Part shown: positions 27,429 to 36,375 of the stretch, piece by piece
Layout: every line of letters begins with the position of its first letter
Numbering within the stretch: the stretch's first letter is position 1
From: Campylobacteraceae bacterium
Lineage (GTDB): Bacteria > Campylobacterota > Campylobacteria > Campylobacterales > Sulfurovaceae
Assembly (NCBI GenBank): GCA_027036015.1
Contig: JALVTH010000051.1
Coordinates: 18,966 to 82,965 of the forward strand
Reading direction: 5' to 3'
Length of the DNA: 64,000 nucleotides
Position numbers and translations under genes: made by a program
The notes under the pieces: model-generated
The model's input: the letters and a program-made list of their open reading frames with translations, nothing else
Database searches by the model: none
Told to the model about the DNA's origin: nothing

Positions 27429-27695
27429 TTGCAAAAGCTATTAGAGCGCTTTATTCGAAAAGTCTCTTTTCCACTTAAAGAAGGCAAAGAGCTTGAATTG
27501 GCTTTAAAAGCCAAACTAACTAAAAAAGAATTTAAACTTTTTAAAGCCTTAAATCAAGCATTAACCAAAGAGCAAATTTGCAAAGAGTTAAAACTTAGCA
27601 CAAAAGAGTATGAGACAATTTATACAAAAATGCAAAAAAAACTCAATTTAGAACGCGTTAAACAAGCGCTGTATAAGAAGTCAAATGAAAAGTAA
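27429..27695 (+). CDS. Small helical protein with a possible HTH, function unknown
   Basis: The start is placed at TTG 27429 because AAGGAG lies 5 nt before it; the longer frame from 27372 would begin upstream of the predicted transcript. The 88-aa product is Lys/Leu-rich and helical. The segment LFKALNQALTKEQICKELKL followed by STKEYETIYTKMQKKLNL looks like the helix-turn-helix of sigma region 4 or LuxR-type regulators, but without enough conservation to name it. It overlaps the PAP2 gene by 11 bp and is probably the first gene of this operon. Confidence 0.6.
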   Translation: MQKLLERFIRKVSFPLKEGKELELALKAKLTKKEFKLFKALNQALTKEQICKELKLSTKEYETIYTKMQKKLNLERVKQALYKKSNEK

Positions 27696-28272
27696 CATTC
27701 TTATTTTTTTCGCCGCTCTTTTTAGTTTCTTTGTTTTTGATAAGACGCTTGCACTCTTTTTTCATACCCACAAAAATTTTGCACCTTTTTTCCATTTTTT
27801 AACACAATTTGGCTATGCACTCTACCCTCTTAGCGCAACGCTTTTGCTTTTTTTTCTTTTTGTATTGCTTAAAAAAACATTTTATCAAAAGGCAATGCTT
27901 TATCTTTTTAGCTCTATAGTGCTTTCTGGCATAATTGTAGATATTTTAAAAGTCATTTTTGGACGCTTTCGCCCTGCTCTTTTTTTTAAAGAACATCTTT
28001 TTGGCTTTAGCCTCTTTCATTTTGGCTCGCTTTATAACTCATTCCCCTCAGGCCATAGTGCCACAGCTTTTAGCTTAGGTATTGGTTTGGCACTTTTATT
28101 TCCTAAATATCGCTACTTTTTTATTCTTTTTGCTATTTTAATAGCATTTTCTCGTGTTGTTTTAACAGCTCATTATTTAAGCGATGTTATCATTGGCTCT
28201 TTCATTGGAGCTCTAACTTCAGTCTATCTTTATCCAAAATTTATCAAGGAAGAAAATGCTAAAGTATCATAA
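27685..28272 (+). CDS. PAP2-family membrane phosphatase
   Basis: This 195-aa polytopic membrane protein carries the three phosphatase signatures of the type 2 phosphatidic acid phosphatase family: KVIFGRFRP, SFPSGHSA and SRVVLTAHYLSD (catalytic His in the last two). Substrates in this family include undecaprenyl pyrophosphate, phosphatidylglycerophosphate and lipid A phosphates. Its operon with ArnT-like, ArnC-like and YbhN-like genes suggests a role with lipid carriers or lipid A, by inference. It overlaps both neighbours. Confidence 0.9.
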   Translation: MKSNILIFFAALFSFFVFDKTLALFFHTHKNFAPFFHFLTQFGYALYPLSATLLLFFLFVLLKKTFYQKAMLYLFSSIVLSGIIVDILKVIFGRFRPALFFKEHLFGFSLFHFGSLYNSFPSGHSATAFSLGIGLALLFPKYRYFFILFAILIAFSRVVLTAHYLSDVIIGSFIGALTSVYLYPKFIKEENAKVS

Positions 28273-29773
28273 AATCATATTGCTTGCATTAATAATTGTT
28301 AGCTTTTATCTACCAGCACCTTTTTTACCACTTTTTGATTTAGATGAAGGCGCTTTTAGCGAAGCTACACGTGAAATGCTGCTAAATCACAACTACATTA
28401 CAACCTATCTCAATGGAGAGCTTCGATTTGACAAACCAATTTTAATCTATTGGCTTCAAGCTCTCAGTGTAAAGCATTTTGGACTCAATGAGTTTGCTTT
28501 GCGACTTCCTTCAATCTTAGCAGCTACCTTTTGGGCAATAATAACTTATCTCTTTGCAAAACGCTATTTTAATGAAAAAATTGCCTTTTTAAGTACTCTT
28601 TTTATGGTAAGCTCACTGCAAATTACTATCATTGCAAAAGCTGCAATTGCTGATTCGCTCCTTAATTTCTTTTTAGCTGCAACGCTTTTTTTCCTTTTTG
28701 AATATACAAAAACACAAGATAAAAAGCTCTTATATCTTGCAAGTGTGGCTGCAGCTTTTGGGGTTCTAACGAAAGGACCAATTGCACTTTTTATTCCATT
28801 TATGACACTTTTTTTCTATTGTTTAAGTAAAAAAAATCTCAAATTTTTTCTTAACACTATCTTTAACCCAATAGCGCTTTTACTCTTTTTTGCAATTGCC
28901 GCACCTTGGTATATTTTAGAGTATCTTGACCAAGGACAAAAATTTATTGATGGCTTTTTTTTAAAGCATAATATCTCTCGATTTCGCACTCCACTTGAGC
29001 ATCATAGTGGAAGCTTTTTTTATTATATTCCGGTGGTACTTCTTGGGTTAATGCCCTTTACTTCAGTTTTTTTAAAACTTTTAACGCAAATCAAAAAGCT
29101 TTTTAAGAGTGATTTTTTTCGCTATTTTTTTATTTTATTTGGCTTTGTCTTTTTCTTTTTTTCCCTCTCTGGCACGAAGTTGCCTCATTATGTTATTTAT
29201 GGCTATAGTGGGCTTTTTATTATGATGGCAGCTCTTTTTGAAAAAATAAAAAGTAGTTTTTGGCTACTTTTGCCTGTGCTTTTATTTTATTTCGTGCTTT
29301 TGTCGTTACCATTTCTTGCACCTTATATTCATACTCACGATCACTTTGCCAATATTTTATTAAGCAATGCTTCAAAAGAGTTTGGACTTTTTTATAAACT
29401 ATACTTCCTTTTTGCCGCTTTTCTTACCTTTTGGCTTATTTTTAATCGGCAATTAGATACAATTGCCAAAAGTATCATAACAGCTTTTGTTTTTATTATT
29501 GGGGTCAATTTTATCGCAGCAAAAGCCTATGCCAATTTGGCTCAAATGCCTATTAAAGAAGCAGCACTTATTGCAAAAAAAGAAGACTTAAACGTTGTGA
29601 TGTATAAAGTAAATACCCCAAGCTTTATTGTATATTCCCAACATTTAGTAAAAAAAGCAAAACCAAAAGCTGGAGATATTGTTTTTACTAAAGTAACAGC
29701 ATTAAAAAAGTTTGCAAAATATAAAATTTTGTATAAAAAATATGCTTATGCCCTTATAAAGGTTGAGAAATGA
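28256..29773 (+). CDS. ArnT-like glycosyltransferase (GT39/GT83)
   Basis: This 505-aa protein has about a dozen membrane helices. An N-terminal periplasmic-loop motif FDLDEGAFSEATREML contains the acidic pair typical of ArnT/PMT-type transferases, followed by LRFDKPILIYWLQ and LRLPSILAA. Such enzymes take a sugar from undecaprenyl phosphate and attach it to lipid A or another envelope acceptor on the periplasmic side. The donor would plausibly be made by the next gene. It starts inside the PAP2 gene (AAGGAAGAAAATG) and its stop overlaps the GT2 start (ATGA). Confidence 0.85.
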   Translation: MLKYHKIILLALIIVSFYLPAPFLPLFDLDEGAFSEATREMLLNHNYITTYLNGELRFDKPILIYWLQALSVKHFGLNEFALRLPSILAATFWAIITYLFAKRYFNEKIAFLSTLFMVSSLQITIIAKAAIADSLLNFFLAATLFFLFEYTKTQDKKLLYLASVAAAFGVLTKGPIALFIPFMTLFFYCLSKKNLKFFLNTIFNPIALLLFFAIAAPWYILEYLDQGQKFIDGFFLKHNISRFRTPLEHHSGSFFYYIPVVLLGLMPFTSVFLKLLTQIKKLFKSDFFRYFFILFGFVFFFFSLSGTKLPHYVIYGYSGLFIMMAALFEKIKSSFWLLLPVLLFYFVLLSLPFLAPYIHTHDHFANILLSNASKEFGLFYKLYFLFAAFLTFWLIFNRQLDTIAKSIITAFVFIIGVNFIAAKAYANLAQMPIKEAALIAKKEDLNVVMYKVNTPSFIVYSQHLVKKAKPKAGDIVFTKVTALKKFAKYKILYKKYAYALIKVEK

Positions 29774-30702
29774 AACTATCAGTTGTTGTTCCTGTAATGA
29801 ATGAAGAGCAAAACATTAAGCCTTTAATTGAAGCAATAGAAGATGCTTTAAAAGGAATTGATTATGAAGTTATTTTTGTTGATGATGGCTCAAGCGATAA
29901 TACAGTAAATGAAATAAAAAAATGGGCAAATGAAAGAGTCAAACTACTTGTTTTAAATAGAAATTATAGCCAAACCATTGCAATGGCAGCTGGTTTTGAT
30001 GCAGCAAAAGGCGAACTCATTGCCCCAATTGATGGAGATTTGCAAAATGACCCAAGAGATATCCCAATTATGATGAAAAAGCTTGAGGATGAAGGCTGGG
30101 ATGTCGTTGCTGGAATTCGTGCAAATCGACAAGATGGAATGTTGCTTAGAAAAATTCCAAGTAAAATTGCAAACTATATTATTCGAAAAAGCACTGGTGT
30201 TTACTTAAACGATTATGGCTGCACTCTAAAAGTTTTTAGAAAAGAGGTGGCTAAAAATTTAGGGCTTTATGGAGAGTTGCATCGATTTATTCCAGTTTTA
30301 GCTGCTTTATATGGGGCAAAAATGACCCAAATGCCAGTTCGCCACCACCCGCGTCGTTTTGGCAAAAGTAAATATGGCATTGGAAGAACCTTTAAAGTTA
30401 TTAGCGATTTGCTTTTGATGCTCTTTTTTCAAAAATATGCCACAAAACCAATGCATCTTTTTGGCTCACTTGGCTTTGGCATGCTTTTAATTGGAAGTAT
30501 CATTGATTTTTATATGCTCATTTTAAAGCTTTTAGGGCATAGTATTGGTGGCAGACCACTTTTGATGCTTGGCATTTTATTAACGCTTGGAGGAATTCAA
30601 CTCATAACGACAGGATTTTTGGCTGAAATGATTATGCGAACCTATTATGAATCGCAAAATAAAAAGCCTTATGTTATAAAAGAAGTTTTTAGCAAAAAGT
30701 AA
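29770..30702 (+). CDS. Polyprenyl-phosphate glycosyltransferase, ArnC/GtrB/DPM1 type
   Basis: This 310-aa GT2 enzyme starts KLSVVVPVMNEEQNI, with FVDDGSSDNTV, DGDLQNDPRDIP and RQDGMLLRKIPS characteristic of dolichol/undecaprenyl-phosphate sugar synthases. Two C-terminal membrane helices (about 230-300) anchor it. It would transfer a sugar from a nucleotide donor to undecaprenyl phosphate on the cytoplasmic face, supplying the ArnT-like enzyme upstream. The sugar is unknown; no arnA or arnB homologue is in the window, so aminoarabinose is not specifically indicated. Confidence 0.88.
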   Translation: MKLSVVVPVMNEEQNIKPLIEAIEDALKGIDYEVIFVDDGSSDNTVNEIKKWANERVKLLVLNRNYSQTIAMAAGFDAAKGELIAPIDGDLQNDPRDIPIMMKKLEDEGWDVVAGIRANRQDGMLLRKIPSKIANYIIRKSTGVYLNDYGCTLKVFRKEVAKNLGLYGELHRFIPVLAALYGAKMTQMPVRHHPRRFGKSKYGIGRTFKVISDLLLMLFFQKYATKPMHLFGSLGFGMLLIGSIIDFYMLILKLLGHSIGGRPLLMLGILLTLGGIQLITTGFLAEMIMRTYYESQNKKPYVIKEVFSKK

Positions 30703-30706
30703 GCAC

Positions 30707-31564
30707 GTGGCTAAAACTTTTGTAAAACTTCTTATCTCTTTTGTGCTTGTTGCTTTTGTTTTATCAAAAGTTAATTTAGCAGAGTTAAAAAAACTTTTAC
30801 TCCATTGCAATTTCTTTTATCTTTTTTTAGCCTTTGTAGCCTTTAATCTCTCAAAAACTGTTAGCTCCATTCGCCTTAATTACTACTTTAATTCAAGCGG
30901 TGCAAAACTTACTCAAAGCCAAAATCTCAAGCTTTATTATCTTGGAATGTTTTATAATCTTTTTTTACCTGGAGGCATTGGAGGTGATGGCTATAAAGTC
31001 TATCTTTTGCATAAACTCTATCAAGCGCCCATTAAGCGCCTTATTGAAGCTTCTCTTTTAGATAGGGTGAGCGGGCTTATCGCTTTGCTTTTTTTAGGGG
31101 CTTCTTTTTTGCTTTTTTCACAATTTAGCTCTCTTTTTCCCTTTTTAAAATTTATTGCAATTTTAGGCTTGCTTACTCTCTATCCACTCTTTATCTTTTT
31201 GCATAAGCGCTTTTTTCCTTTCTTTTTTCCTTTACTCTCAAAAACCTTAATGTTAGGGCTTCTTGTGCAAATTTTACAAGTAATAAGTGCTTATTTTCTT
31301 TTTAAAGCGCTTTTTTTGCAAAATTTTTTGATAGAATTTTTATTTTTATTTTTACTCTCATCTGTTGTAGCAGTTTTACCACTTACCATTGGAGGGGTAG
31401 GAGCGAGGGAAGCTACCTTTTTATATGGGCTCAAATTTCTCGGATTAAACGTCGATATTGGAGTTGCTTTTAGTTTTTTATTTTTTTTAATAACTGCTCT
31501 TTCTTCATTAATTGGAATATTTTTTCTTAATTTTTCTCATAGCGTTCAAACAAATAATCACTAA
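30707..31564 (+). CDS. YbhN/lysylphosphatidylglycerol-synthase transmembrane-domain protein
   Basis: This 285-aa membrane protein has the UPF0104/LPG_synthase_TM pattern: LYYLGMFYNLFLPGGIGGDGYK near 80-105, then LLDRVSGLIALL and LPLTIGGVGAREATFLYG near 225. It has about eight hydrophobic segments. Family members are thought to move lipids or lipid-linked sugars across the inner membrane. It starts with GTG four bases after the GT2 stop and ends overlapping the convergent 641-aa gene by 38 bp. It lacks the C-terminal catalytic domain of MprF. Confidence 0.82.
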   Translation: MAKTFVKLLISFVLVAFVLSKVNLAELKKLLLHCNFFYLFLAFVAFNLSKTVSSIRLNYYFNSSGAKLTQSQNLKLYYLGMFYNLFLPGGIGGDGYKVYLLHKLYQAPIKRLIEASLLDRVSGLIALLFLGASFLLFSQFSSLFPFLKFIAILGLLTLYPLFIFLHKRFFPFFFPLLSKTLMLGLLVQILQVISAYFLFKALFLQNFLIEFLFLFLLSSVVAVLPLTIGGVGAREATFLYGLKFLGLNVDIGVAFSFLFFLITALSSLIGIFFLNFSHSVQTNNH

Positions 31565-33452
31565 GACGCTTTAAAATCTCTTCTTCAAGCACTTTTGGAT
31601 AATTACCATCTAAAATTTCCATCACTTTTTCTTTAGGAATAGGATCTTTTGAACAAATTGCAATTGAGAAAATATCGTCATCTTGCTTATAAGCTTTTGA
31701 AAGAAGCGTTATAAGAAAAGCTTTACTCATTAAAAAGTTTTTATTCTCAAACATTAAGGTCGTAATTCTTTTTGATTCAAAATCTTCTAAAATTAAAATT
31801 GATTGAAAAGTTTTTTGAATTAACTCTCCTCTATCGCTTAATCGATTATTGTAAAAGGTTTCAACTTTGTTATCTTCATAAATTTTTAAAGTCAACTCCC
31901 AAAGCTGTTTCGTTCCAACGACATACAAATGCCAAGTTCCACTAAGAGGCGAAGCCTTCTTTCGTGGGCAATACTCTTCTAAAATAAAAGGCTCTTTATA
32001 TGGAGTTGATTTAAATTTAATGTAATTAAGCATTGTTTTAAATCGTTTCAAAGACTCTGGATTTTGTGAATAAACAAACATTTGACGATAATGATAAAAT
32101 GGTTTATAAGCAACATATTCTTCTTTTTTATTTTTTTTATTTTTAAATTGAGCCATCACAAAATCTATACTTGAGATACTTTCTTGTTTTAACAAAGGCT
32201 CTTTTGGACAAAAATAGATTGTAGCAATTTTTACAAGTTCTTGCAAATAAAAACGAAATTGTTCTGTAATATCTCCTTTACAATTATTAATTAAAAAAAT
32301 AAGTTCAATTTTAACCTTTTTTGCATAAAGGCGTTGAAAAATCTTTAAAACTTTTTGTGCTTCTTCTGAAAAGTGATTAAAAATAAAATATTTAGTATAA
32401 ATTGGCATTACAATAAAAAGCTTATCATATTTATGGTAGAGATGTTCATCAAATAACCCTAAAAAAAGCTGATATCTATCTTTTACAAAAAAAGCTCTAT
32501 TGTTGACTACTTTTTGAAAAATATTTGCTATTGCATGAAACTCTCTAAAAGCTAAATTAAAATAAGGAGAAGAGAAAAACTCTTGCTTTTTTAAATTATT
32601 AAAAAAATTATCAAAATTTTCAAGTTTTTTGGTATATTTGTTGAAATGATTTTTTAAATAATCAAAATTACTTACATTGTATTTATAAGAGTTCTCTTCT
32701 GCATACATAGATTCAGTTTCATTAAGTGTTAAATACAATCTATCGTAATTTGTTGCTTGCTTTCTTGTTAAAACAACCTTTTTAGAAGAAGGCACCTTTT
32801 GGTTAAATTGCGAAAAACCATTTACTATTCCAATTAAAAAAGCTGTTTTTGCATTTAAAAACTCTAAGTTTGCAATGATTGTAATATAGTTCCAATCATT
32901 TTCAAAATGCATAATAAGTTTATTTTTTTTATATATTGCCCTCCCCTCATATCGGTACTCTTTATTAATACTTGATATAACCTCTATTTCATACTCATTT
33001 GCTTTTATTAATTTTTTATAAATAATTTGATACTCTCCAATAGAGTTTTGGATTGTTTTAAATGCATCTTGCCGATACATATAAAAATAATGAAAGAGCT
33101 TATCTATGTTTTCTACAAAATTTTCTTCAAAAGAGTTAAGATAAGTATAAATTCTTTTACAAAAATCTTTAAAAGAGATCTCTAAAAATTCATTTGCATC
33201 ATTAAATAAAGGTTTATTATTGAGTAAAAATTCATTATAAAAAGGATATAAGGTAAACTCACTTTTAAATTTTCTTGGAATAAAATTCTCTTTCCCTTGG
33301 AGCCACTTCTTTTGAATATGTAAACGTCTATGCTCAAAACTGGTTTTTCCGTCTTTAATCCAAAAAAGTTTAGTAAGCTCAGTTAAACTCTTTTTAGCTA
33401 AATGTTCATAAATACACTTAATTTTTTGTGTAAAATTGTAACTTTGACTCAT
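31527..33452 (-). CDS. Orphan 641-aa protein, function unknown
   Basis: I do not recognise this family. The protein is Phe/Lys/Asn/Tyr-rich, cytoplasmic by absence of a signal peptide or membrane helix, and contains several recognisable portions. Residues 1-60 are helical and basic. A central stretch near 345-400 (YDKLFIVMPIYTKYF, then VKIELIFLINN) alternates beta strands and helices like a Rossmann or PLD-type core. A C-terminal beta-rich segment near 510-600 starts LSGTWHLYVVGTKQ. No catalytic signature is visible. The gene stands alone between the convergent YbhN-like gene and the small RNA B region. Confidence 0.75.
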   Translation of the reverse strand: MSQSYNFTQKIKCIYEHLAKKSLTELTKLFWIKDGKTSFEHRRLHIQKKWLQGKENFIPRKFKSEFTLYPFYNEFLLNNKPLFNDANEFLEISFKDFCKRIYTYLNSFEENFVENIDKLFHYFYMYRQDAFKTIQNSIGEYQIIYKKLIKANEYEIEVISSINKEYRYEGRAIYKKNKLIMHFENDWNYITIIANLEFLNAKTAFLIGIVNGFSQFNQKVPSSKKVVLTRKQATNYDRLYLTLNETESMYAEENSYKYNVSNFDYLKNHFNKYTKKLENFDNFFNNLKKQEFFSSPYFNLAFREFHAIANIFQKVVNNRAFFVKDRYQLFLGLFDEHLYHKYDKLFIVMPIYTKYFIFNHFSEEAQKVLKIFQRLYAKKVKIELIFLINNCKGDITEQFRFYLQELVKIATIYFCPKEPLLKQESISSIDFVMAQFKNKKNKKEEYVAYKPFYHYRQMFVYSQNPESLKRFKTMLNYIKFKSTPYKEPFILEEYCPRKKASPLSGTWHLYVVGTKQLWELTLKIYEDNKVETFYNNRLSDRGELIQKTFQSILILEDFESKRITTLMFENKNFLMSKAFLITLLSKAYKQDDDIFSIAICSKDPIPKEKVMEILDGNYPKVLEEEILKRLSDYLFERYEKN

Positions 33453-33601
33453 TTTTTAACTCTTTGATTTTTATAAATTTGTTATAAATATCAAAAATAA
33501 TCCCTTTAATTTGAGATAAAGTTATTTATAAATTCTTAATAGATTCTATAAGTATAACAAAAGATTTTAAAACTTTAACAGACATTTAAGAAAAAATAAA
33601 T

Positions 33602-33701
33602 AAAATTATAAATGAGTCAAGAAAAAATCTTGACTCAGGGGGAGAGGAAATTGATTTTAGGGTGCTATTGGCATTCTAACCCGCAGATGCGGGTAATTTT
33701 T
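33602..33701 (-). ncRNA. Putative small RNA B, relative of small RNA A
   Basis: Read on the minus strand, a TATTAAT box (33714-33708) is followed by a 6-bp hairpin ACCCGC-ATCT-GCGGGT (33694-33679) and CACCCTAAAATCA (33664-33652). Then come ATTTCCTCTCCCCC and a 10-bp hairpin TGAGTCAAGA-TTTTT-TCTTGACTCA (33637-33613) with a T-rich tail. The 13-nt block and the C-rich run occur in the same order as in RNA A at 25 kb, which argues for homology rather than chance. Ends are estimated. It lies just beyond the last gene of the PqqD/ATP-grasp operon, so it could be a processed 3'UTR instead of an independent gene. Confidence 0.6.
33613..33637 (-). terminator. Terminator-like hairpin ending small RNA B
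   Basis: A perfect 10-bp inverted repeat (TGAGTCAAGA/TCTTGACTCA) with a five-base loop is followed on the minus strand by TTTATAATTTTATTT. Confidence 0.7.
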
Positions 33702-33769
33702 CGCTACATTAATAATAATAATTTATTTTTCCTTTAAGTTTAATAAAACAACCCTCCTTTGTTGCTTTT

Positions 33770-34366
33770 TCATCTTCTCTCCTGTAAAAATTCATTAGCT
33801 TCAACATTATTTGGATCTAAAATCAAAATATTTTCATAAATTTGTTTTGCTTTTAAAGGATTGTTTTTGGTAAAACTTTTTGCTAAAACACCCAAAAACA
33901 AGGTATTAGTTGGATAAAGTGCAAGCATTTTTTTTGCAATTTCTCTTGCCTCTTTTAAAGAGACTTTTTGTAAAAGCGCTAAAGCCAAATAGTAATTTCC
34001 ATAAAAATTATAAAAATCTTTTTTCACAATAATAGTGCCAACATCTATTGCTTTATCAAAATTATTTAATGCTAAATAGCTTCTTTCTAAACCAATAAAA
34101 GCCTCCATTGACAAAGGAGAAGCAACTAAAGCCTTTTTATAATGGATAATTGCATTTTGATATTTTTTGCTTAAGAAAAAGAGCCAAGCTAAGCGTAAAT
34201 TAATTGTATAACCATTTGGATATTTTTTATAAAGAGGTGTAAGCACTTTTATAGCATCAATAAAATCATTTGATTTTTCGTAGTTGTATGATTTTAGATA
34301 AATTTTTTTTATATCAAGCCCATATAAAAATGAAAAAAGTGCTATAAAAAACAAAAATTTTTTCAT
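33770..34366 (-). CDS. Exported tetratricopeptide-repeat protein
   Basis: This 198-aa protein has a signal peptide (MKKFLFFIALFSFLYG) and four to five TPR units, for example AIKVLTPLYKKYPNGYTINL, NAIIHYKKALVASPLSMEA and AKQIYENILILDPNNVEAN. TPR repeats mediate protein contacts; here probably periplasmic. It overlaps the urea-transporter/M23 gene by 4 bp and is the last protein gene of the six-gene operon. A 16-codon frame overlaps its stop codon, but I do not annotate it. Confidence 0.85.
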   Translation of the reverse strand: MKKFLFFIALFSFLYGLDIKKIYLKSYNYEKSNDFIDAIKVLTPLYKKYPNGYTINLRLAWLFFLSKKYQNAIIHYKKALVASPLSMEAFIGLERSYLALNNFDKAIDVGTIIVKKDFYNFYGNYYLALALLQKVSLKEAREIAKKMLALYPTNTLFLGVLAKSFTKNNPLKAKQIYENILILDPNNVEANEFLQERR

Positions 34367-36363
34367 GAAACTTTATCCTTTATCCTTTTTAATTGAAAAT
34401 TTTTTCCTTCAATATAACTAAAGCCTTTTTCATAAAAGCTAAAGCCAACTTTACCATTTTCTGAAGCTACTTCTAAACGCTTTTTATAAAGCACAATCTT
34501 TTTATTATAAAGCTTATAATAAAACGAGAGAAAAAACTCAATAAAAGCTGCTTTTATTTTGTTAAATCTAAGCTCCATTGGTAAAATATCTTCATAAGCT
34601 ACTTCTTGAATAATTAAAGGGATTTTAGGAGCTATCTTAAAGAGCTCTTGCAAATAACTTCTATTCCCTTCATAGCGGTAAAAATAGAATAATTTACTAT
34701 CTAAAGCAAAAAAGAGTCTATTTTTTCCATCGCTAAAATAAAATTCTCCCAAATCATTCATTTGAACTTTTATTTTATACTCATTGCTATCTTGATCTTT
34801 AAATTTCATACAATCATCTAATATAAAATTTAAATGAAGTCTCAAGCCCTTATCAAGCAAAGTTGCAGTAATTTTTTCATTTTTTTTGGGAGTTTGATAA
34901 TAAATAAGCTTATTTTCTTGAATGTAATCGACAAAACAAAAAGATAGTGTTTCGCTTCCTAAAGTAGCATATTTTTGCACTTGAATGTGAATATGAGGTT
35001 CGGGTGAATAGCCGCTATTGCCACACTTTCCAATTATATCTCCAATTTGGATAAAATCTCCAACTTTAACTTTGATTGAATTTTGCATCAAATGACTAAT
35101 TTCAACAAAATAACCAAAATTGCTTTTTATTATGATATAATTGCCCCAATTATTTACTCTATCGACAATTCCAATTGGATTATCTGGTAAATCATCTCTT
35201 AAATCTACCACAACTCCATCAATTGGAGCTACAATCTCTTTTCCAAAGGCATAATAATCTTGCAAAAAAAGTCCATCATTTTTATAGCTTTTGCCTTCTT
35301 TTTTGATAACAAAATCATAAGCCCATCTCCAAAGCCCCTTATGCGTCCAATCCCCATCAAAGCCTTGATAAACATCCCAAGTTCCTTGAAATGGGAGATG
35401 TATTTTAATTTTGTCGCTTAAAAAGCGATAATAATTTGCCAAAAAAGCACTCAAAGAGTGTTCGGGCGATTCTTTGGGATTTGCGTTATAATACTTATAA
35501 CCAATAGAAACAAGCAAAAAAAGCATTAAAATTGTTACAATATTAAAAGGCATTGTAAAAACTGGCAAAGCAAAAGTATTAAAAAATACTTCCATTGAAT
35601 CTATTAAGATAACTGAGAGTGCTACTGCTATAAGAGATAAAAGATAATTTTTAATATTTGCAATTAAAAAAAATCCCCCAAGTGCCATGGCAATTAAAAT
35701 AAAATTAAAATTATAAGGAGAATAAAGCGCCTCTTCAAATGGAACAAATATTGCATGCACCCAAACCCCCACCCAAAAACCAACAATTGCCATAAAAAGT
35801 AAAATTCTTGAATGAAAAAATAAAAATATTGCAATGAAAAGCCCAGCAAGATTAAAGGGTAAAAAAACAATTTCTCCAAGCGCTTTAAAAAAAGGGCTAA
35901 AAGGAAGCGATATATCAAAAAGCACAGTTCTGTGTAAAATATTACTTACTAAATTGGTATATTTTAAACTTGCCAAATAAAAAAGCATACTACTTAAGGC
36001 AAAAGGAAGCGAAAGAATGGGTAAATAATATTTTGCAAAAACTTTTGAAAGTGCAAAACTAAGTAAAAACGTTAAAATTGCCAAAAGTATTGTTACAAAA
36101 ATGGTAGATAGTGTGATTTGAAAATAAAACCCAACCCCCATTCCAACTAACAAAGAGTTATATAAATAAAACCCATGTTTTAAATAAATTTCTCTCATCT
36201 TAATTAATTCAACAAAAATAATCGTTGCCACAATGGCAACTAAACCCAAAAAACCAACACTTGGCAAAAGAAAAGATAAAAGAAGCAAAAAAAAGCCAAA
36301 AAGATTGCTTCGTAAAAATAAGATAGAGTAATATGCTTTAAAGATAAAATAAAGCCGGCTCAC
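34363..36363 (-). CDS. Urea transporter domain fused to an M23-type peptidase domain
   Basis: The N-terminal 300 residues are a polytopic UT-type urea transporter: about ten helices, with LYNSLLVGMGVGFYF near 55 and again a matching YSPYNFNFILIAMALGG half-repeat. Residues of about 320-510 form a LytM/M23-like domain with TWDVYQGFDGDWTHKG, then RWAYDF, VAPIDGVVVDLRDD and the metal-ligand HxH in SPEPHIHIQVQ. A C-terminal beta-rich region of 150 residues follows. UT/M23 fusions exist in databases, but the role is unclear. The transporter may pass urea or another small amide, and the M23 domain may bind or cut a peptide in the periplasm. Gene 12 bp after the decarboxylase. Confidence 0.8.
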   Translation of the reverse strand: MSRLYFIFKAYYSILFLRSNLFGFFLLLLSFLLPSVGFLGLVAIVATIIFVELIKMREIYLKHGFYLYNSLLVGMGVGFYFQITLSTIFVTILLAILTFLLSFALSKVFAKYYLPILSLPFALSSMLFYLASLKYTNLVSNILHRTVLFDISLPFSPFFKALGEIVFLPFNLAGLFIAIFLFFHSRILLFMAIVGFWVGVWVHAIFVPFEEALYSPYNFNFILIAMALGGFFLIANIKNYLLSLIAVALSVILIDSMEVFFNTFALPVFTMPFNIVTILMLFLLVSIGYKYYNANPKESPEHSLSAFLANYYRFLSDKIKIHLPFQGTWDVYQGFDGDWTHKGLWRWAYDFVIKKEGKSYKNDGLFLQDYYAFGKEIVAPIDGVVVDLRDDLPDNPIGIVDRVNNWGNYIIIKSNFGYFVEISHLMQNSIKVKVGDFIQIGDIIGKCGNSGYSPEPHIHIQVQKYATLGSETLSFCFVDYIQENKLIYYQTPKKNEKITATLLDKGLRLHLNFILDDCMKFKDQDSNEYKIKVQMNDLGEFYFSDGKNRLFFALDSKLFYFYRYEGNRSYLQELFKIAPKIPLIIQEVAYEDILPMELRFNKIKAAFIEFFLSFYYKLYNKKIVLYKKRLEVASENGKVGFSFYEKGFSYIEGKNFQLKRIKDKVS

Positions 36364-36375
36364 CTTTTGCCTTTG

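Noticed and set aside
30580-30810. Minus-strand frame across the GT2/YbhN junction
   Set aside because: It is antisense to two well-supported genes.
33650-33735. A plus-strand TTG frame after GGGGGAGAGGAAA, read as a leader peptide with a downstream hairpin
   Set aside because: The same bases are better explained as the complement of the C-rich segment of RNA B, and no gene follows on the plus strand.
33723-33773. A 16-codon frame (MKKQQRRVVLLNLKEK) overlapping the TPR gene stop with AGGAG ahead, considered as a precursor peptide for the PqqD/ATP-grasp operon
   Set aside because: An ATGA overlap arises easily at any AGATGA end, the peptide has no leader/core pattern, and it lies over the likely promoter of RNA B. 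Too short to support.
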